A stretch of DNA of 64,000 nt from Belnapia sp. F-4-1. Its GTDB lineage: Bacteria; Pseudomonadota; Alphaproteobacteria; Acetobacterales; Acetobacteraceae. Under the pieces are notes generated by a model. That model ran no database searches. It was not told where the DNA came from and saw only the letters and a program-made list of their open reading frames with translations. Position 1 is the first letter of the stretch. The number at the start of each line of letters is the position of its first letter. The stretch is taken from assembly GCF_000802185.1 (NCBI RefSeq), contig NZ_KN676113.1, positions 1,018,372-1,082,371 of the forward strand. Reading direction: 5' to 3'. A program made the position numbers and the translations under genes. Shown one piece after another: positions 37,930 through 45,946 of this stretch.

Positions 37930-38462
37930 ACGAGGGAACGAGACGCCAGCCACGGCCGGACATCAGCGATCTGCCCGAGAACGTGCGGGCAACCATCCAC
38001 CTGTATGCATGGGCCGCTTTGAAACGGCTCGCCTTCGCGGCCGAGCGGGCCAAGAACACGAAGTGGGAGACTACGGCGCGCGCGGCCTACGCCGAGATCG
38101 AGCGACTTCTGGACAAAGTCGAGGAGGACGCTAGGCGGGCCGGAAGACCACTTGTGCGGCCACCTCTGCATCCGGAAGGACACGGACCGGACATCAGTGA
38201 CGACCAGGAAGATGACCTCCAGGCGCTGCGGCTACTGATTGAGCAGCGGCAGGCCGGTGAGTTCTTTGAACTCGAAGACCCGGTGTTACTGGACGCCGCC
38301 TTACTGACCTGGGACTCCGTTGAGGAAGTATTTGGTTGGCTGCACCGACCGCATCCCCTGCTGAATGGTCGGACGCCTGCCGCGGTCGCCGCCGAGGGTG
38401 ACGCCGGTCGTCAGCAGGTGCTCGACATCCTCGGTCGCCTGCGTGCGGGCACGGCGCCATGA
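37926..38462 (+). CDS. Protein with C-terminal MbcA/ParS/Xre toxin-binding-like (DUF2384) domain
   Basis: 178 residues. The first about 75 residues are helical and charged (coiled-coil-like), then an acidic linker. Residues about 125-173 (VEEVFGWLHRPHPLLNGRTPAAVAAEG..., given only in part) match the short C-terminal domain by which Xre/MbcA antitoxins grip RES-type toxins: a Trp-Leu-x(2)-Pro-x(4)-Leu-Gly/Asn-Gly-x-Thr-Pro pattern. No N-terminal HTH is obvious. Coupled by ATGA overlaps to the protease before it and the DUF2384 protein after it. No RES toxin adjoins, so it is probably not a simple antitoxin. Confidence 0.75.
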   Translation: MNEGTRRQPRPDISDLPENVRATIHLYAWAALKRLAFAAERAKNTKWETTARAAYAEIERLLDKVEEDARRAGRPLVRPPLHPEGHGPDISDDQEDDLQALRLLIEQRQAGEFFELEDPVLLDAALLTWDSVEEVFGWLHRPHPLLNGRTPAAVAAEGDAGRQQVLDILGRLRAGTAP

Positions 38463-39271
38463 CGCCTGAGGAATTCCAGGAGTGGCAGAAGGGCGAGCCC
38501 GACTTCCACGAGCTCCTCGACGGCCAGCCGGTCCGCCTGTCGGACGCGCGCCAGGTCACCCGCCGCATTTTCCGCGTGCTGGTGGCTGCTGTGAGGGCAA
38601 TGGGCAGCGTAGACCTTGGCCGCGAGTGGATCGAGACGCCTCACGCCGAGCTCGACGGCATCGAGCCGTGGCGGCATGCCGAAGCCGGATGGGAAGGTGT
38701 CCACAAATGCTTGGCCTGGCTGGCCAATGCCCATCCCGGCTGCACGAACTACGATCCTGAACTAGCCCTCATCCGGACCGGGACACCTGCTGACCTCCTG
38801 GAGGAAGCCGAGCGCTTCGCCGCAATCGAGCGTCGGCGCCGACTGAGCGGGCCCGGGATGCGCACCTTCCTGGCAATCACGGCGCTCTGGGGGTTGGGCG
38901 AGGCCGAGCGGTGCCGCGTACTCGGCGGGTCGCCGGATATCGAGATCTGGATCCAGGCGGCCCGGGCGCACCACCCCCTCGCGCTGCCGGATGACGTCCT
39001 CGCCCAGATCTCCGCCGTCCTCGCAATCCATCAGGCGCTCGGGGTTCTTCATGTCCTCGAGCGCGAAGGGGTCGAGTGGCTCAAGGCGCAGCATGCCGCG
39101 CCCGTCTTCGGCGGCCGTCCGCCGCTTGACCTCGTCATCAGCGGTGGGCCGCCAGGACCGCTTGTTGTGCTGGGATTCCTGCATGCGGCACAGCAGGGCC
39201 TCTACATGCCACCCGGTCCGCTCGACCGGCGCTGGCAGCCATACGACGACGATGACATCAGGGTTGGCTGA
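38459..39271 (+). CDS. Protein with two MbcA/ParS/Xre-type modules
   Basis: 270 residues. Residues 130-230 are a good match to an MbcA/Xre-like antitoxin: helical part MRTFLAITALWGLGEAE, then ISAVLAIHQALGVLH, then EWLKAQHAAPVFGGRPPLDLVISG (in parts), where GGRPPLDL is the conserved end. A weaker copy lies at about 33-97 (REWIETPHAELDGIEPWR). Such tandem arrangement is unusual; ordinary antitoxins have one. A C-terminal about 40-residue acidic tail follows. Last gene of the coupled trio with the M41-like protease. No toxin neighbour recognised. Confidence 0.72.
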   Translation: MTPEEFQEWQKGEPDFHELLDGQPVRLSDARQVTRRIFRVLVAAVRAMGSVDLGREWIETPHAELDGIEPWRHAEAGWEGVHKCLAWLANAHPGCTNYDPELALIRTGTPADLLEEAERFAAIERRRRLSGPGMRTFLAITALWGLGEAERCRVLGGSPDIEIWIQAARAHHPLALPDDVLAQISAVLAIHQALGVLHVLEREGVEWLKAQHAAPVFGGRPPLDLVISGGPPGPLVVLGFLHAAQQGLYMPPGPLDRRWQPYDDDDIRVG

Positions 39272-39326
39272 CCGTCCGGCGTCGCCTGGCCTTGATGCCG
39301 CAGGTTCCATCCGTGGCATATTGGAG

Positions 39327-39887
39327 ATGCCGATGATTCCAACTAGACAACCGATACCTGGCGCAGACGATCTGTTGACGCACCTGCGGTCTTTTTGTCT
39401 TCCCTGGCGGGCGCTCACTATCGCCATCGATGGACGGAATGGCGCTGGCAAGACATCCGTGGCGCGCTACCTGGCGTGGCAGCTTGGCATGCCGGTCTTG
39501 GAGACGGACCTTTGGTTATCTTCGACGTCTCCTGTGACCCATCGGATCGGTGAACTCGAGAAACTGGTCCGGTCGCGGCATCGACAAGGCCGCCCTGTCA
39601 TCATCGAGGGCGTCACGATGATGCAGACGCTGGAGGCACTTGGTATCCAGCCGGACTACTGCGTCTTCATCACAAACGAGGCGCGGGAATCCGAGCCTGA
39701 GGACGATGATGAAGACTGGGGTCCGCCGCAGTGCCTGTCCGAGGAGGTTGACACCTATCTGCGGGAGCGCCAGCCAGCGAGGCGCGCAGACTTCCACCTA
39801 ACCTGGCGTGAGCCGACGATGAGGGTGGGTAGCCTGGAGGCTACGGCGGACATCCAGGTGCCCAATCCCTTTGCACAAAGATTGTAA
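39327..39887 (+). CDS. P-loop NTPase, uridine-kinase-like
   Basis: 186 residues from ATG 39327 (MPMIPTRQP), with GGAG four bases upstream... and similar context. Walker A lies at IDGRNGAGKTSVARYLA (about residues 35-51), followed by a lid/substrate part (LETDLWLSS) and IIEGVTMM as a probable Walker B-like strand. The size and the AIDG start of the P-loop resemble uridine/nucleoside kinases, but the nucleoside site is not recognisable. It begins 55 bp after the DUF2384 gene, so may be co-transcribed. Exact substrate unknown; zeta-toxin-like kinases are an alternative. Confidence 0.75.
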   Translation: MPMIPTRQPIPGADDLLTHLRSFCLPWRALTIAIDGRNGAGKTSVARYLAWQLGMPVLETDLWLSSTSPVTHRIGELEKLVRSRHRQGRPVIIEGVTMMQTLEALGIQPDYCVFITNEARESEPEDDDEDWGPPQCLSEEVDTYLRERQPARRADFHLTWREPTMRVGSLEATADIQVPNPFAQRL

Positions 39888-40170
39888 GTGGTTGGAAGCG
39901 GCTGATGGCCGAGTGCCTGGAACTTCGGCGTCGACGCTCCTGGCGACTTGGGGCGTGCAGACATGCCGCAAACACACCAGGTGTCACGTAGACTTGGTGC
40001 CAGGCGTCAGCAGCCTCCGAGGCTTCGCCATTCGGCACCGGTCGGGCCGAGCGGCGGACACCCTCGAACGAGCACCTACCCTGTGTAACGCTACCTTTAG
40101 TTGATTTATCTACTCGATATCGTTATGTTACGGCTCCGGTTGGTGATAACCGAGCGGGGAGTGCCTTGAG

Positions 40171-40887
40171 ATGCTCGTGGAAGGGTTAATCATCTGCGCG
40201 GCTCTCGCAGCAGGTGGGGGCATTGTGCTCGCTCGGCCGCAAACCCCGCAGGCCCATGGGACAACATCTGCTGCCGAGGCGCTGCGACGCCGCTTCGATG
40301 GCATGACCGAGAGGCTGCGCGAGACCTCCTTCGAAACCGACCGCCTGATGATTGGCCATGACGGCGCCATCGGGGTTTTCATCGAAGCAGAGACAGGTCG
40401 CGTTTGCATCGTCCAGCCCGGCGAGGATGGCCGCTTGGTCGCAAACTACCGCAATCTGCGGCACCTTACGGCTGCCGAGGTCACCGAACTCGCCGAGGTC
40501 GCACCGGACCCGGGTCTCCTGGGCCGCTTGATCGGAGCTCCTGAGAAGGGTGCCCGCATCCAAATGGGCGCCGACCTCAAGCTCGCCTTTGAGAGCGACG
40601 GTCAGCAAGAACCGGTCTCCATTGTGGTCTACTTCGGTCCCGGCGACGCTGCATCCGCGCGCATGGCCTCCTCAGGCCTGCGGAGCGAGAGTACCTGCCT
40701 CAAGGTCGCCGACGCCAAGGCCGCAGAGCGAGCGAAGGCTCGAGACGAGGCCACGGAACGTCGGCGCGCGGCCGAAGCCGAAGCTGAGCGAGTCCGTCAG
40801 GAGAAGGCTCAGCAGGCTGCGAAGCAGCGCGCGCTGGAAGCTCAGCGGTTCGCCAAGCGCTCCGCACGTGATCGGAGGGTGGCTTAG
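40171..40887 (+). CDS. Membrane-anchored protein with C-terminal charged coiled coil
   Basis: 238 residues. One N-terminal hydrophobic helix (about 3-21), a globular middle (about 40-175) with no recognised family, and an Ala/Glu/Arg/Lys heptad-rich coiled coil from about 178 to the end. TolA-like composition in the tail, but no TolA C-terminal domain. Probably anchored in the inner membrane, orientation uncertain. Neighbours are unrelated hypothetical genes. Confidence 0.7.
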   Translation: MLVEGLIICAALAAGGGIVLARPQTPQAHGTTSAAEALRRRFDGMTERLRETSFETDRLMIGHDGAIGVFIEAETGRVCIVQPGEDGRLVANYRNLRHLTAAEVTELAEVAPDPGLLGRLIGAPEKGARIQMGADLKLAFESDGQQEPVSIVVYFGPGDAASARMASSGLRSESTCLKVADAKAAERAKARDEATERRRAAEAEAERVRQEKAQQAAKQRALEAQRFAKRSARDRRVA

Positions 40888-41106
40888 GACCTTCTGCCGG
40901 GATCCTGAGGTGCGCGCTTGAGCCGCCGGGCACAGCCCTGACTAACTCGTCGATGAAGGTTGTGCCAGTTGTTGGCCAGGGCTAACGAAGCGCCTTCTTG
41001 GGTAGATGTCGCTCCGCCTCACAGCGCCGCATCTCCAAGGTGCCAATCTCTCAGCCGCAGCTATCCCGCTGGCATTTGAATCCGGACGCACGATCCCCAT
41101 CTACTC

Positions 41107-43188
41107 TTGGCGCAGCCAAGGACTTCCGGATTGGCGGTCAAACTCAAGGAGGCCTTACCCGAGAAGGGTGCGCCCCGGACAGTGCCAATCCTGGCCGCAC
41201 TCTACGGCAAAGTCAGGCACGGCATTCCCCGGTGTCCAGGGTCAGGATGCGGCATCGAACTGACACACACGTCTGCGTACCCCAAGAACAGCGGACGCAC
41301 GGTGGTCAGCGCCCACTTCGGGCTGCGGAAGGGTCAGAAGCATCGCCCTGGCTGCAAGTACGACATCGACGCCACGCTGCGTAAGATCGTCGCCAAGTCG
41401 CACGAGGTTCGGGAACTGGGCACGGCGGCCCTGGTGGAGCATGTCGGCAGCCGGGAGGAGCAGGCCGTGGAATTCCGGCTCCACGTCCTCCTGGCCGGGA
41501 TGGAGCCGGGACGCATCCTCAACCGACAGGACCCTGATCCCGAGGTAGCCTATGCGTATAGGGAGTCGGACCGACGCCTGACTGCGTACATGAACTGCGT
41601 CGAGAGCATCGTCATGGTGGCCGACGTCATCGGCGACGACGCAGAGCTCGAGGAGAAGGTCCAGGTCGTCTTCAACGGCGAGAAGATCCCGTGGAGGGAT
41701 TTCTTCTTCGGCTTCAAGGAGCACCGCCGCCTTTGGAAGGCGTGGGAGCGAATCCAGGGGCGCCCTGTCACGGTAGAGTTCGAGCGCCGGAAGCGCGAAA
41801 CTGCGTCCAGCCCCCACCAGGCCAGCGGGCACTATCATATTTCCGGTGAGTTCGAGCTTGAGCCGGACAATCCCCCCTACAACGTCCAAGTCCAGCTTCA
41901 AGTCGGGGACAAGGCGTTGGCGGACGCGATCTGGGACGCGAAGCAGGTCGTGGTCTGCGGCATACCTCGTTTCAAACCGGCCGACTTCACCCGCAGTAGG
42001 AAGGGGTCCTATGCCCCGTTCGCCCACATCATCCTGCCCATCCGCGACAAAAGCCAAGTCTTCGCGGTTGGAGGGGGGCTGCTGGAGGTTCCCCGACATC
42101 CTGATAAGGAGCGGTACGAGGGCGGGGTGCCTGAAGAAGGGGCCGCCAGTGTGCCTTCGCCAAACCGTGGCGTTCCGTTCACCGACACTCCCCCTCCGGA
42201 AGACCGGCCACCGCCGGATGTGCCATCGGTCGAGGATACGGTTTCCAGCGGCGACCCGTTGGCGCACGGATATCCCGAATCGGAGGACAGCGGGAATGCC
42301 GAAGGCGGTGCGGATGAGGTCGTGGATAGAGAGGGGGCGGGCCTAGAGGAGCAGGTGTCGCCTGCAAGCCACGTCGACCCGACGCTTGATGCTCTGCCGC
42401 CCGATCCAGAGCCGGGCGACTCCGAGGCACCCCGCCCGGGCGAAGCGTCCGGAGACACTGATAACGAGCGGCCTGCGCATATGGCGCCCGTTGACTCGGG
42501 CACGGCTACCTACACACCCGAGCCAAGAGGCGCCGCACCATCCCTCTCCCGTTCACCGCCGGAGTTTCGGTCGTCGGATTCGCCACCGGTCGACGATGCT
42601 GCGCCGGATGGCAACCCACCGGAGCCACCACCTCCTGCGGCAGAAGACGACAGGCCCGCTCAAGGGGGCACCGACGAAGCCGTAGCTGGAACCCCCGCGG
42701 CGCAAGAGGAGCAGGTTCCGTCTGCTAGCCTCGTGTACCCAGAGCTCAATGGCATGCCCCCTGGTTCAGGGTCGGTTGAGCTTGAAGCGTCATCCGGGGG
42801 CGAAGCGTCAGAAGACGGCAGGAGCCCAGATGGCAGGCGGACAGTAATCGAAGACGCGGCTTCGCTTCCCTATGGCGGCCCGACTCCAGTCCAGACGCGC
42901 AGGGGCGCCGTAGAGACGCCGCAATCCACGGCGCAAGAAGACAGGGGTTTGGTTACAGCGACCAGTAATGGTCCGGCGCCTGGGCAAGCCGAGGCTCCGA
43001 CCTCACCGCGACAAGAGGCCGTCACCGCATCCCCGCAGACGCGCATCGCCCGGGGCATCCGATTAAGTCGTGTACGCAAGCCGGTGGTGCGGGCAGTAAT
43101 GGCCGTGAAGCAGGGGGCGGTGGAGGTAATGGAACGTGGCCGTTCCGCGGGACGCCGTCTCCTTGCCTTGTTCGGTGGCAGAGGCTGA
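41107..43188 (+). CDS. Large unknown protein: Cys/His cluster, folded N-terminal half, disordered tail
   Basis: 693 residues; TTG start at 41107, as no in-frame ATG or GTG precedes the conserved-looking region. Residues 43-83 hold C43-x4-C48 and H79-x3-C83, a possible zinc site. Residues about 90-330 look globular with mixed charge and include acidic-aromatic segments (WRDFFFGFKEH). From about 335 to 640 the chain is Pro/Glu/Asp/Ser/Gly-rich and surely disordered, with a roughly 60-residue unit present twice (see repeat). The last about 45 residues are very basic and helical. No family recognised. Might bind nucleic acid or a membrane through the basic end. Confidence 0.72.
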   Translation: MAQPRTSGLAVKLKEALPEKGAPRTVPILAALYGKVRHGIPRCPGSGCGIELTHTSAYPKNSGRTVVSAHFGLRKGQKHRPGCKYDIDATLRKIVAKSHEVRELGTAALVEHVGSREEQAVEFRLHVLLAGMEPGRILNRQDPDPEVAYAYRESDRRLTAYMNCVESIVMVADVIGDDAELEEKVQVVFNGEKIPWRDFFFGFKEHRRLWKAWERIQGRPVTVEFERRKRETASSPHQASGHYHISGEFELEPDNPPYNVQVQLQVGDKALADAIWDAKQVVVCGIPRFKPADFTRSRKGSYAPFAHIILPIRDKSQVFAVGGGLLEVPRHPDKERYEGGVPEEGAASVPSPNRGVPFTDTPPPEDRPPPDVPSVEDTVSSGDPLAHGYPESEDSGNAEGGADEVVDREGAGLEEQVSPASHVDPTLDALPPDPEPGDSEAPRPGEASGDTDNERPAHMAPVDSGTATYTPEPRGAAPSLSRSPPEFRSSDSPPVDDAAPDGNPPEPPPPAAEDDRPAQGGTDEAVAGTPAAQEEQVPSASLVYPELNGMPPGSGSVELEASSGGEASEDGRSPDGRRTVIEDAASLPYGGPTPVQTRRGAVETPQSTAQEDRGLVTATSNGPAPGQAEAPTSPRQEAVTASPQTRIARGIRLSRVRKPVVRAVMAVKQGAVEVMERGRSAGRRLLALFGGRG
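42304..42840 (+). repeat. Two diverged copies of a ~60-residue unit in the disordered tail
   Basis: Copy 1 starts at 42304 and copy 2 at 42664, exactly 360 bp (120 codons) apart. Both encode GG(A/T)DE(V/A)V...EEQV..AS.V.P.L...PP...GEAS.D. DNA identity is only moderate, so the duplication is old and the motif seems to be kept by selection. Confidence 0.6.
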
Positions 43189-44054
43189 GACGCTGCGCCC
43201 GAGTGCGCACGTCTAGCAGTGCCGGAGCAAGCATCGGCTCGGCAGATGCAGATCGAGGGATCTCGTAGGTGGTTCGCCCTTCGTGCCTCTCCTTAAAAAC
43301 GCCCACGCCGTCAGGAATCAGCAAGCTTGGCCAGACTTATGTTTCGACACCGGGTCCGCCGCTGGGCCGGGGTGACGCCTGACGGCTGGACTGCGGCGGC
43401 AGCGGTGGCGTTCGCTTGGGTTCGACCGGCGACCAGCCAAAAATACGACCTATCCATAAAGGAATAAGTCGGAGAAGGTCCCCACCCCTGCTGTCCTCGT
43501 CGAAGCGCTCTCCTTCACTCCGGTATCCCCTATTTATTCTTCCGGACCCATCCTGACGGTGGACCAGCAGCGTCCTTGCTCGCTCCACAACGGGCGGGAT
43601 TTTTCCAGCGCAGGCTGGAGGGACTCGATGCAAATACCGCGAGGGGCGACAGGAGATGCCCAAGGTTGTCCTAGAAGCCTGAGCGTCACGATTCCATCTG
43701 TGTGACCGAGAAGCCTTGGTCGGCCCAGGAAGATATCTCGTTGCTCGTCTGGGAGAGGGCTAAGGCTTCGGCATCCGGCAGCGAAAGGCTTCGCTAGACG
43801 GGATTCGTTTCAAATAGCGATTTAGCAAAAAATCAGGATCGGTGAATGGGGCATTCGGCTCGGGTCCGCCATGAACCATGGCGGGGCCGGAGGTCCTTCC
43901 AGCAAGGACACGCCAGAAGATAAATTTGAGGAAGCACTATTTCGGGTTCAACTCGACGCGATTTGCAGCGAGGGTATGTAATCGACTAGGTTCCCATTCC
44001 ATTTTTATGGGTAGCCGATTCTTGGGAAATGGGTCCATTCCCGTTTAATGGGTG
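43189..44054. other. Long non-coding border region next to tRNA-Leu
   Basis: About 870 bp with no convincing gene; GC drops strongly from 43790. It contains consecutive hairpins: CCGCCATG-AAC-CATGGCGG (43866-43884), GTCCTT-N5-AAGGAC (43893-43909), and GGGAAATGG-GT-CCATTCCC with one bulge (44024-44042). ATGGGT/CCCATT words recur through 43990-44052. Non-coding RNA, decayed mobile DNA or attachment-site remains are all possible. Confidence 0.5.
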
Positions 44055-44074
44055 GCCTCATAATAATCTGAGGC
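44055..44074 (-). terminator. Terminator hairpin of tRNA-Leu
   Basis: GCCTCA (44055-44060) pairs with TGAGGC (44069-44074) across an 8-base AT-rich loop, starting 9 bases after the encoded CCA end. A run of five Ts lies between the tRNA and the stem on the minus strand. Confidence 0.55.
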
Positions 44075-44082
44075 ATGAAAAA

Positions 44083-44168
44083 TGGTGCGGTCGAGAAGAT
44101 TCGAACTTCCACGGGGTTTCCCCCACCAGCACCTCAAGCTGGCGCGTCTACCATTCCGCCACGACCGC
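44083..44168 (-). tRNA. tRNA-Leu(GAG)
   Basis: 86 nt including an encoded CCA. Acceptor stem GCGGTCG (44168-44162) pairs with CGACCGC (44093-44087). The anticodon loop TTGAGGT gives anticodon GAG (44135-44133), read for CUC/CUU. A long variable arm, as expected of class II Leu tRNA, and the T-loop GTTCGAATC are present. It marks the sharp boundary between the accessory block and the GC-rich backbone. Confidence 0.96.
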
Positions 44169-44197
44169 AAACCGGGGCGAGGCGGGGCGTATAGACG

Positions 44198-44845
44198 ATG
44201 AATGCGCCGGTCGCAACAGGGCTTCCGCATTGGGAGGTCGCGGAGGGGCTGGTGCCCTATGAGACGGCCCTCGCCCGGATGGAGGAGCGGGTGGCTGCTA
44301 TCCGCGCCGGGACGGCGGAGGAGTTGGTCTGGCTCGTCGAGCACCCGCCGACCTACACCGCCGGAACCTCGGCGACGCCGGAGGGGCTGGTCGATCCGCG
44401 CTTCCCGGTCTTCCGGGCCGGGCGCGGGGGGCAGTGGACCTATCACGGGCCGGGGCAGCGGACGGGCTATGTGATGCTCGATCTCACCCGGCGCGGGCGG
44501 GATGTTCGGGCCTATGTCCACAACCTCGAGGAGTGGCTGATCAGGGCGCTGTGGCGGTTCAATGTCCGGGGTGAACGGCGGGAGGGGCGCGTCGGCATCT
44601 GGGTGGAGGACCGGGCGCGGGGGACGGAGGACAAGATCGCCGCCATCGGCGTCCGGGTGACGCGCTGGGTGAGTTGGCACGGCGTCGCGCTGAACGTCGA
44701 CCCGGACCTCGGCCATTTCGGCGGGATCGTGCCCTGCGGCATCAGCCAGCATGGGGTGACGAGCCTGCACCGGCTCGGGGTGCTGGCGACGATGGAGGAG
44801 GTGGATGCGGCGCTGATGGGAGCCTGGGGGGAGGTGTTCGGGTGA
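44198..44845 (+). CDS. lipB: Lipoyl(octanoyl) transferase
   Basis: 215 residues. Transfers octanoyl from acyl carrier protein to lipoyl-dependent enzymes (first step of protein lipoylation). Diagnostic motif [12 protein letters not shown] (residues 76-87), Lys146 in [10 protein letters not shown] and catalytic Cys180 in GIVPCGI are all present, and the length is normal. First backbone gene right of the tRNA, divergent from it. Confidence 0.96.
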   Translation: MNAPVATGLPHWEVAEGLVPYETALARMEERVAAIRAGTAEELVWLVEHPPTYTAGTSATPEGLVDPRFPVFRAGRGGQWTYHGPGQRTGYVMLDLTRRGRDVRAYVHNLEEWLIRALWRFNVRGERREGRVGIWVEDRARGTEDKIAAIGVRVTRWVSWHGVALNVDPDLGHFGGIVPCGISQHGVTSLHRLGVLATMEEVDAALMGAWGEVFG

Positions 44846-44860
44846 CGCGGTGGGGCAGCG

Positions 44861-45532
44861 TCACGCGGCCAGGTGCCGCTTGACCGTGCCCCACTCCGCG
44901 GCGGACAGGCCGAAGGCTCCGGTCGGGTGCAGGACGGCCGTGATGGGCCGGCCCGCGATGGTCCCGTCGCAGACCAGCCAGCGGCCCTTCGCGCCCGTGG
45001 CGATCGGCGCCTGACCGGCCTTGCCGAGGAGGCCCAGGCTGCCGAGGCCCAGGACGACGACCTTCTCGGGTTGCATCGCCTCGACCAGCCGGCGGCAGGC
45101 CGGGATGCAGAAGGCCTCGATCCGCTGCCGGGCCGCGGGCGGGTAGGCCTTGTAGTGGGTCGAGCTCCGTGCCCTGACGAAGATCGCATTCGTCCCGGTG
45201 CAGCGCGCGAGCAGTTCCTTCCCGTAAATGTCCTGCAGCCGCAGCGCCAGCCGCCAGCTGCAGGTGGCGTATTCGGATACCAGCGGCCATGGGGAGGGCG
45301 AGGCCGCGTCGGGCCTCGGGCCGTATGGCCCGCCCGGCTGGTAGCCGATGAAGAGGATCGGCGGCCGCAGGCGCGGCGGGCCGAACAGGATCGCGTAGCC
45401 GGGGGCCGGGCCGTCGCGGGCCAGGGATGGCTCGAGCTCCGCGTAGAGGGCGGCCATGTCGCTGTAGATGCCGCGGCAGGTCTCGTCGAGCGCCTGCTGC
45501 GCCGGGCTGGGTGGCGATCGGCCGGGAGGCAT
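44861..45532 (-). CDS. Uracil-DNA-glycosylase-superfamily-like protein
   Basis: 223 residues from ATG 45532; TTG 45544, overlapping the upstream stop as TTGA, is an alternative. The order LFIGYQPGGP (N-terminal GxxPG-like loop), VVVLGLGSLGLLGK and VLHPTGAFG (the HP(S/T)G loop) resembles the uracil-DNA glycosylase fold. The catalytic Asp/Asn of well-studied families is not evident, so activity is uncertain. It may be a different DNA-base or nucleotide-binding member. Probably co-transcribed with the small gene upstream. Confidence 0.6.
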   Translation of the reverse strand: MPPGRSPPSPAQQALDETCRGIYSDMAALYAELEPSLARDGPAPGYAILFGPPRLRPPILFIGYQPGGPYGPRPDAASPSPWPLVSEYATCSWRLALRLQDIYGKELLARCTGTNAIFVRARSSTHYKAYPPAARQRIEAFCIPACRRLVEAMQPEKVVVLGLGSLGLLGKAGQAPIATGAKGRWLVCDGTIAGRPITAVLHPTGAFGLSAAEWGTVKRHLAA

Positions 45533-45540
45533 GGCGGGGG

Positions 45541-45876
45541 TCAATCCTCCTCGGGCGCCGGCGGGGGCATCTGCTGGTGCAGCACCTCGATCCGGCGCTG
45601 GAGCTGGTTGATGCGGCGGCGGAGGTCGGCATTCTCCCGCATCGACTGGCGCAGGCGGGACTGGGCGGCGTCCAGCGCATCGTGCGACGGCGAGGGCGAG
45701 GGCGAGGGCGGCAGGCGCGCGGGCTTGGGCGGCGGGGCGAGGATGTCCTCCCAGCGGAGGCCGAGGCGGCTGACCATGCGGTGCGCCGCCTCGGCCGCGG
45801 CGGCGCGCTCGCCGGGCTGGTCGGAGCCGAGCAGGCCGAGAATCCGCGCCAGCTTCGCCGCATCGGTCGCCCGCAT
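45541..45876 (-). CDS. Small protein with N-terminal helical domain and C-terminal coiled coil
   Basis: 111 residues from ATG 45876 (MRATDAAKL), supported by GAGGGGA just upstream; the frame could start at 45918. Residues 5-45 (KLARILGLLGSDQPGE, then RLGLRWEDIL) resemble short DUF2786-like helical domains common in alphaproteobacteria. A Pro/Ser linker and a coiled coil (about 70-100) follow. Function unknown. Overlaps or abuts the UDG-like gene. Confidence 0.7.
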   Translation of the reverse strand: MRATDAAKLARILGLLGSDQPGERAAAAEAAHRMVSRLGLRWEDILAPPPKPARLPPSPSPSPSHDALDAAQSRLRQSMRENADLRRRINQLQRRIEVLHQQMPPPAPEED

Positions 45877-45946
45877 TTCCCCTCCCCTCGCCTGCCCCCG
45901 GAGCCAGGGGAAAGCCATAACCCCGGACGAGGGTTGCGGGGAGGGC

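Noticed and set aside
37926-39271. Reading the protease-DUF2384 trio as a classic RES-Xre toxin-antitoxin locus
   Set aside because: No RES toxin or other recognisable toxin lies next to the DUF2384 genes; the coupled partner is a protease.
43337-43663. 108-residue minus-strand frame in the tRNA-Leu border region
   Set aside because: Arg/Pro-rich, no family, weak start, and the surroundings are non-coding; not enough support for a gene.
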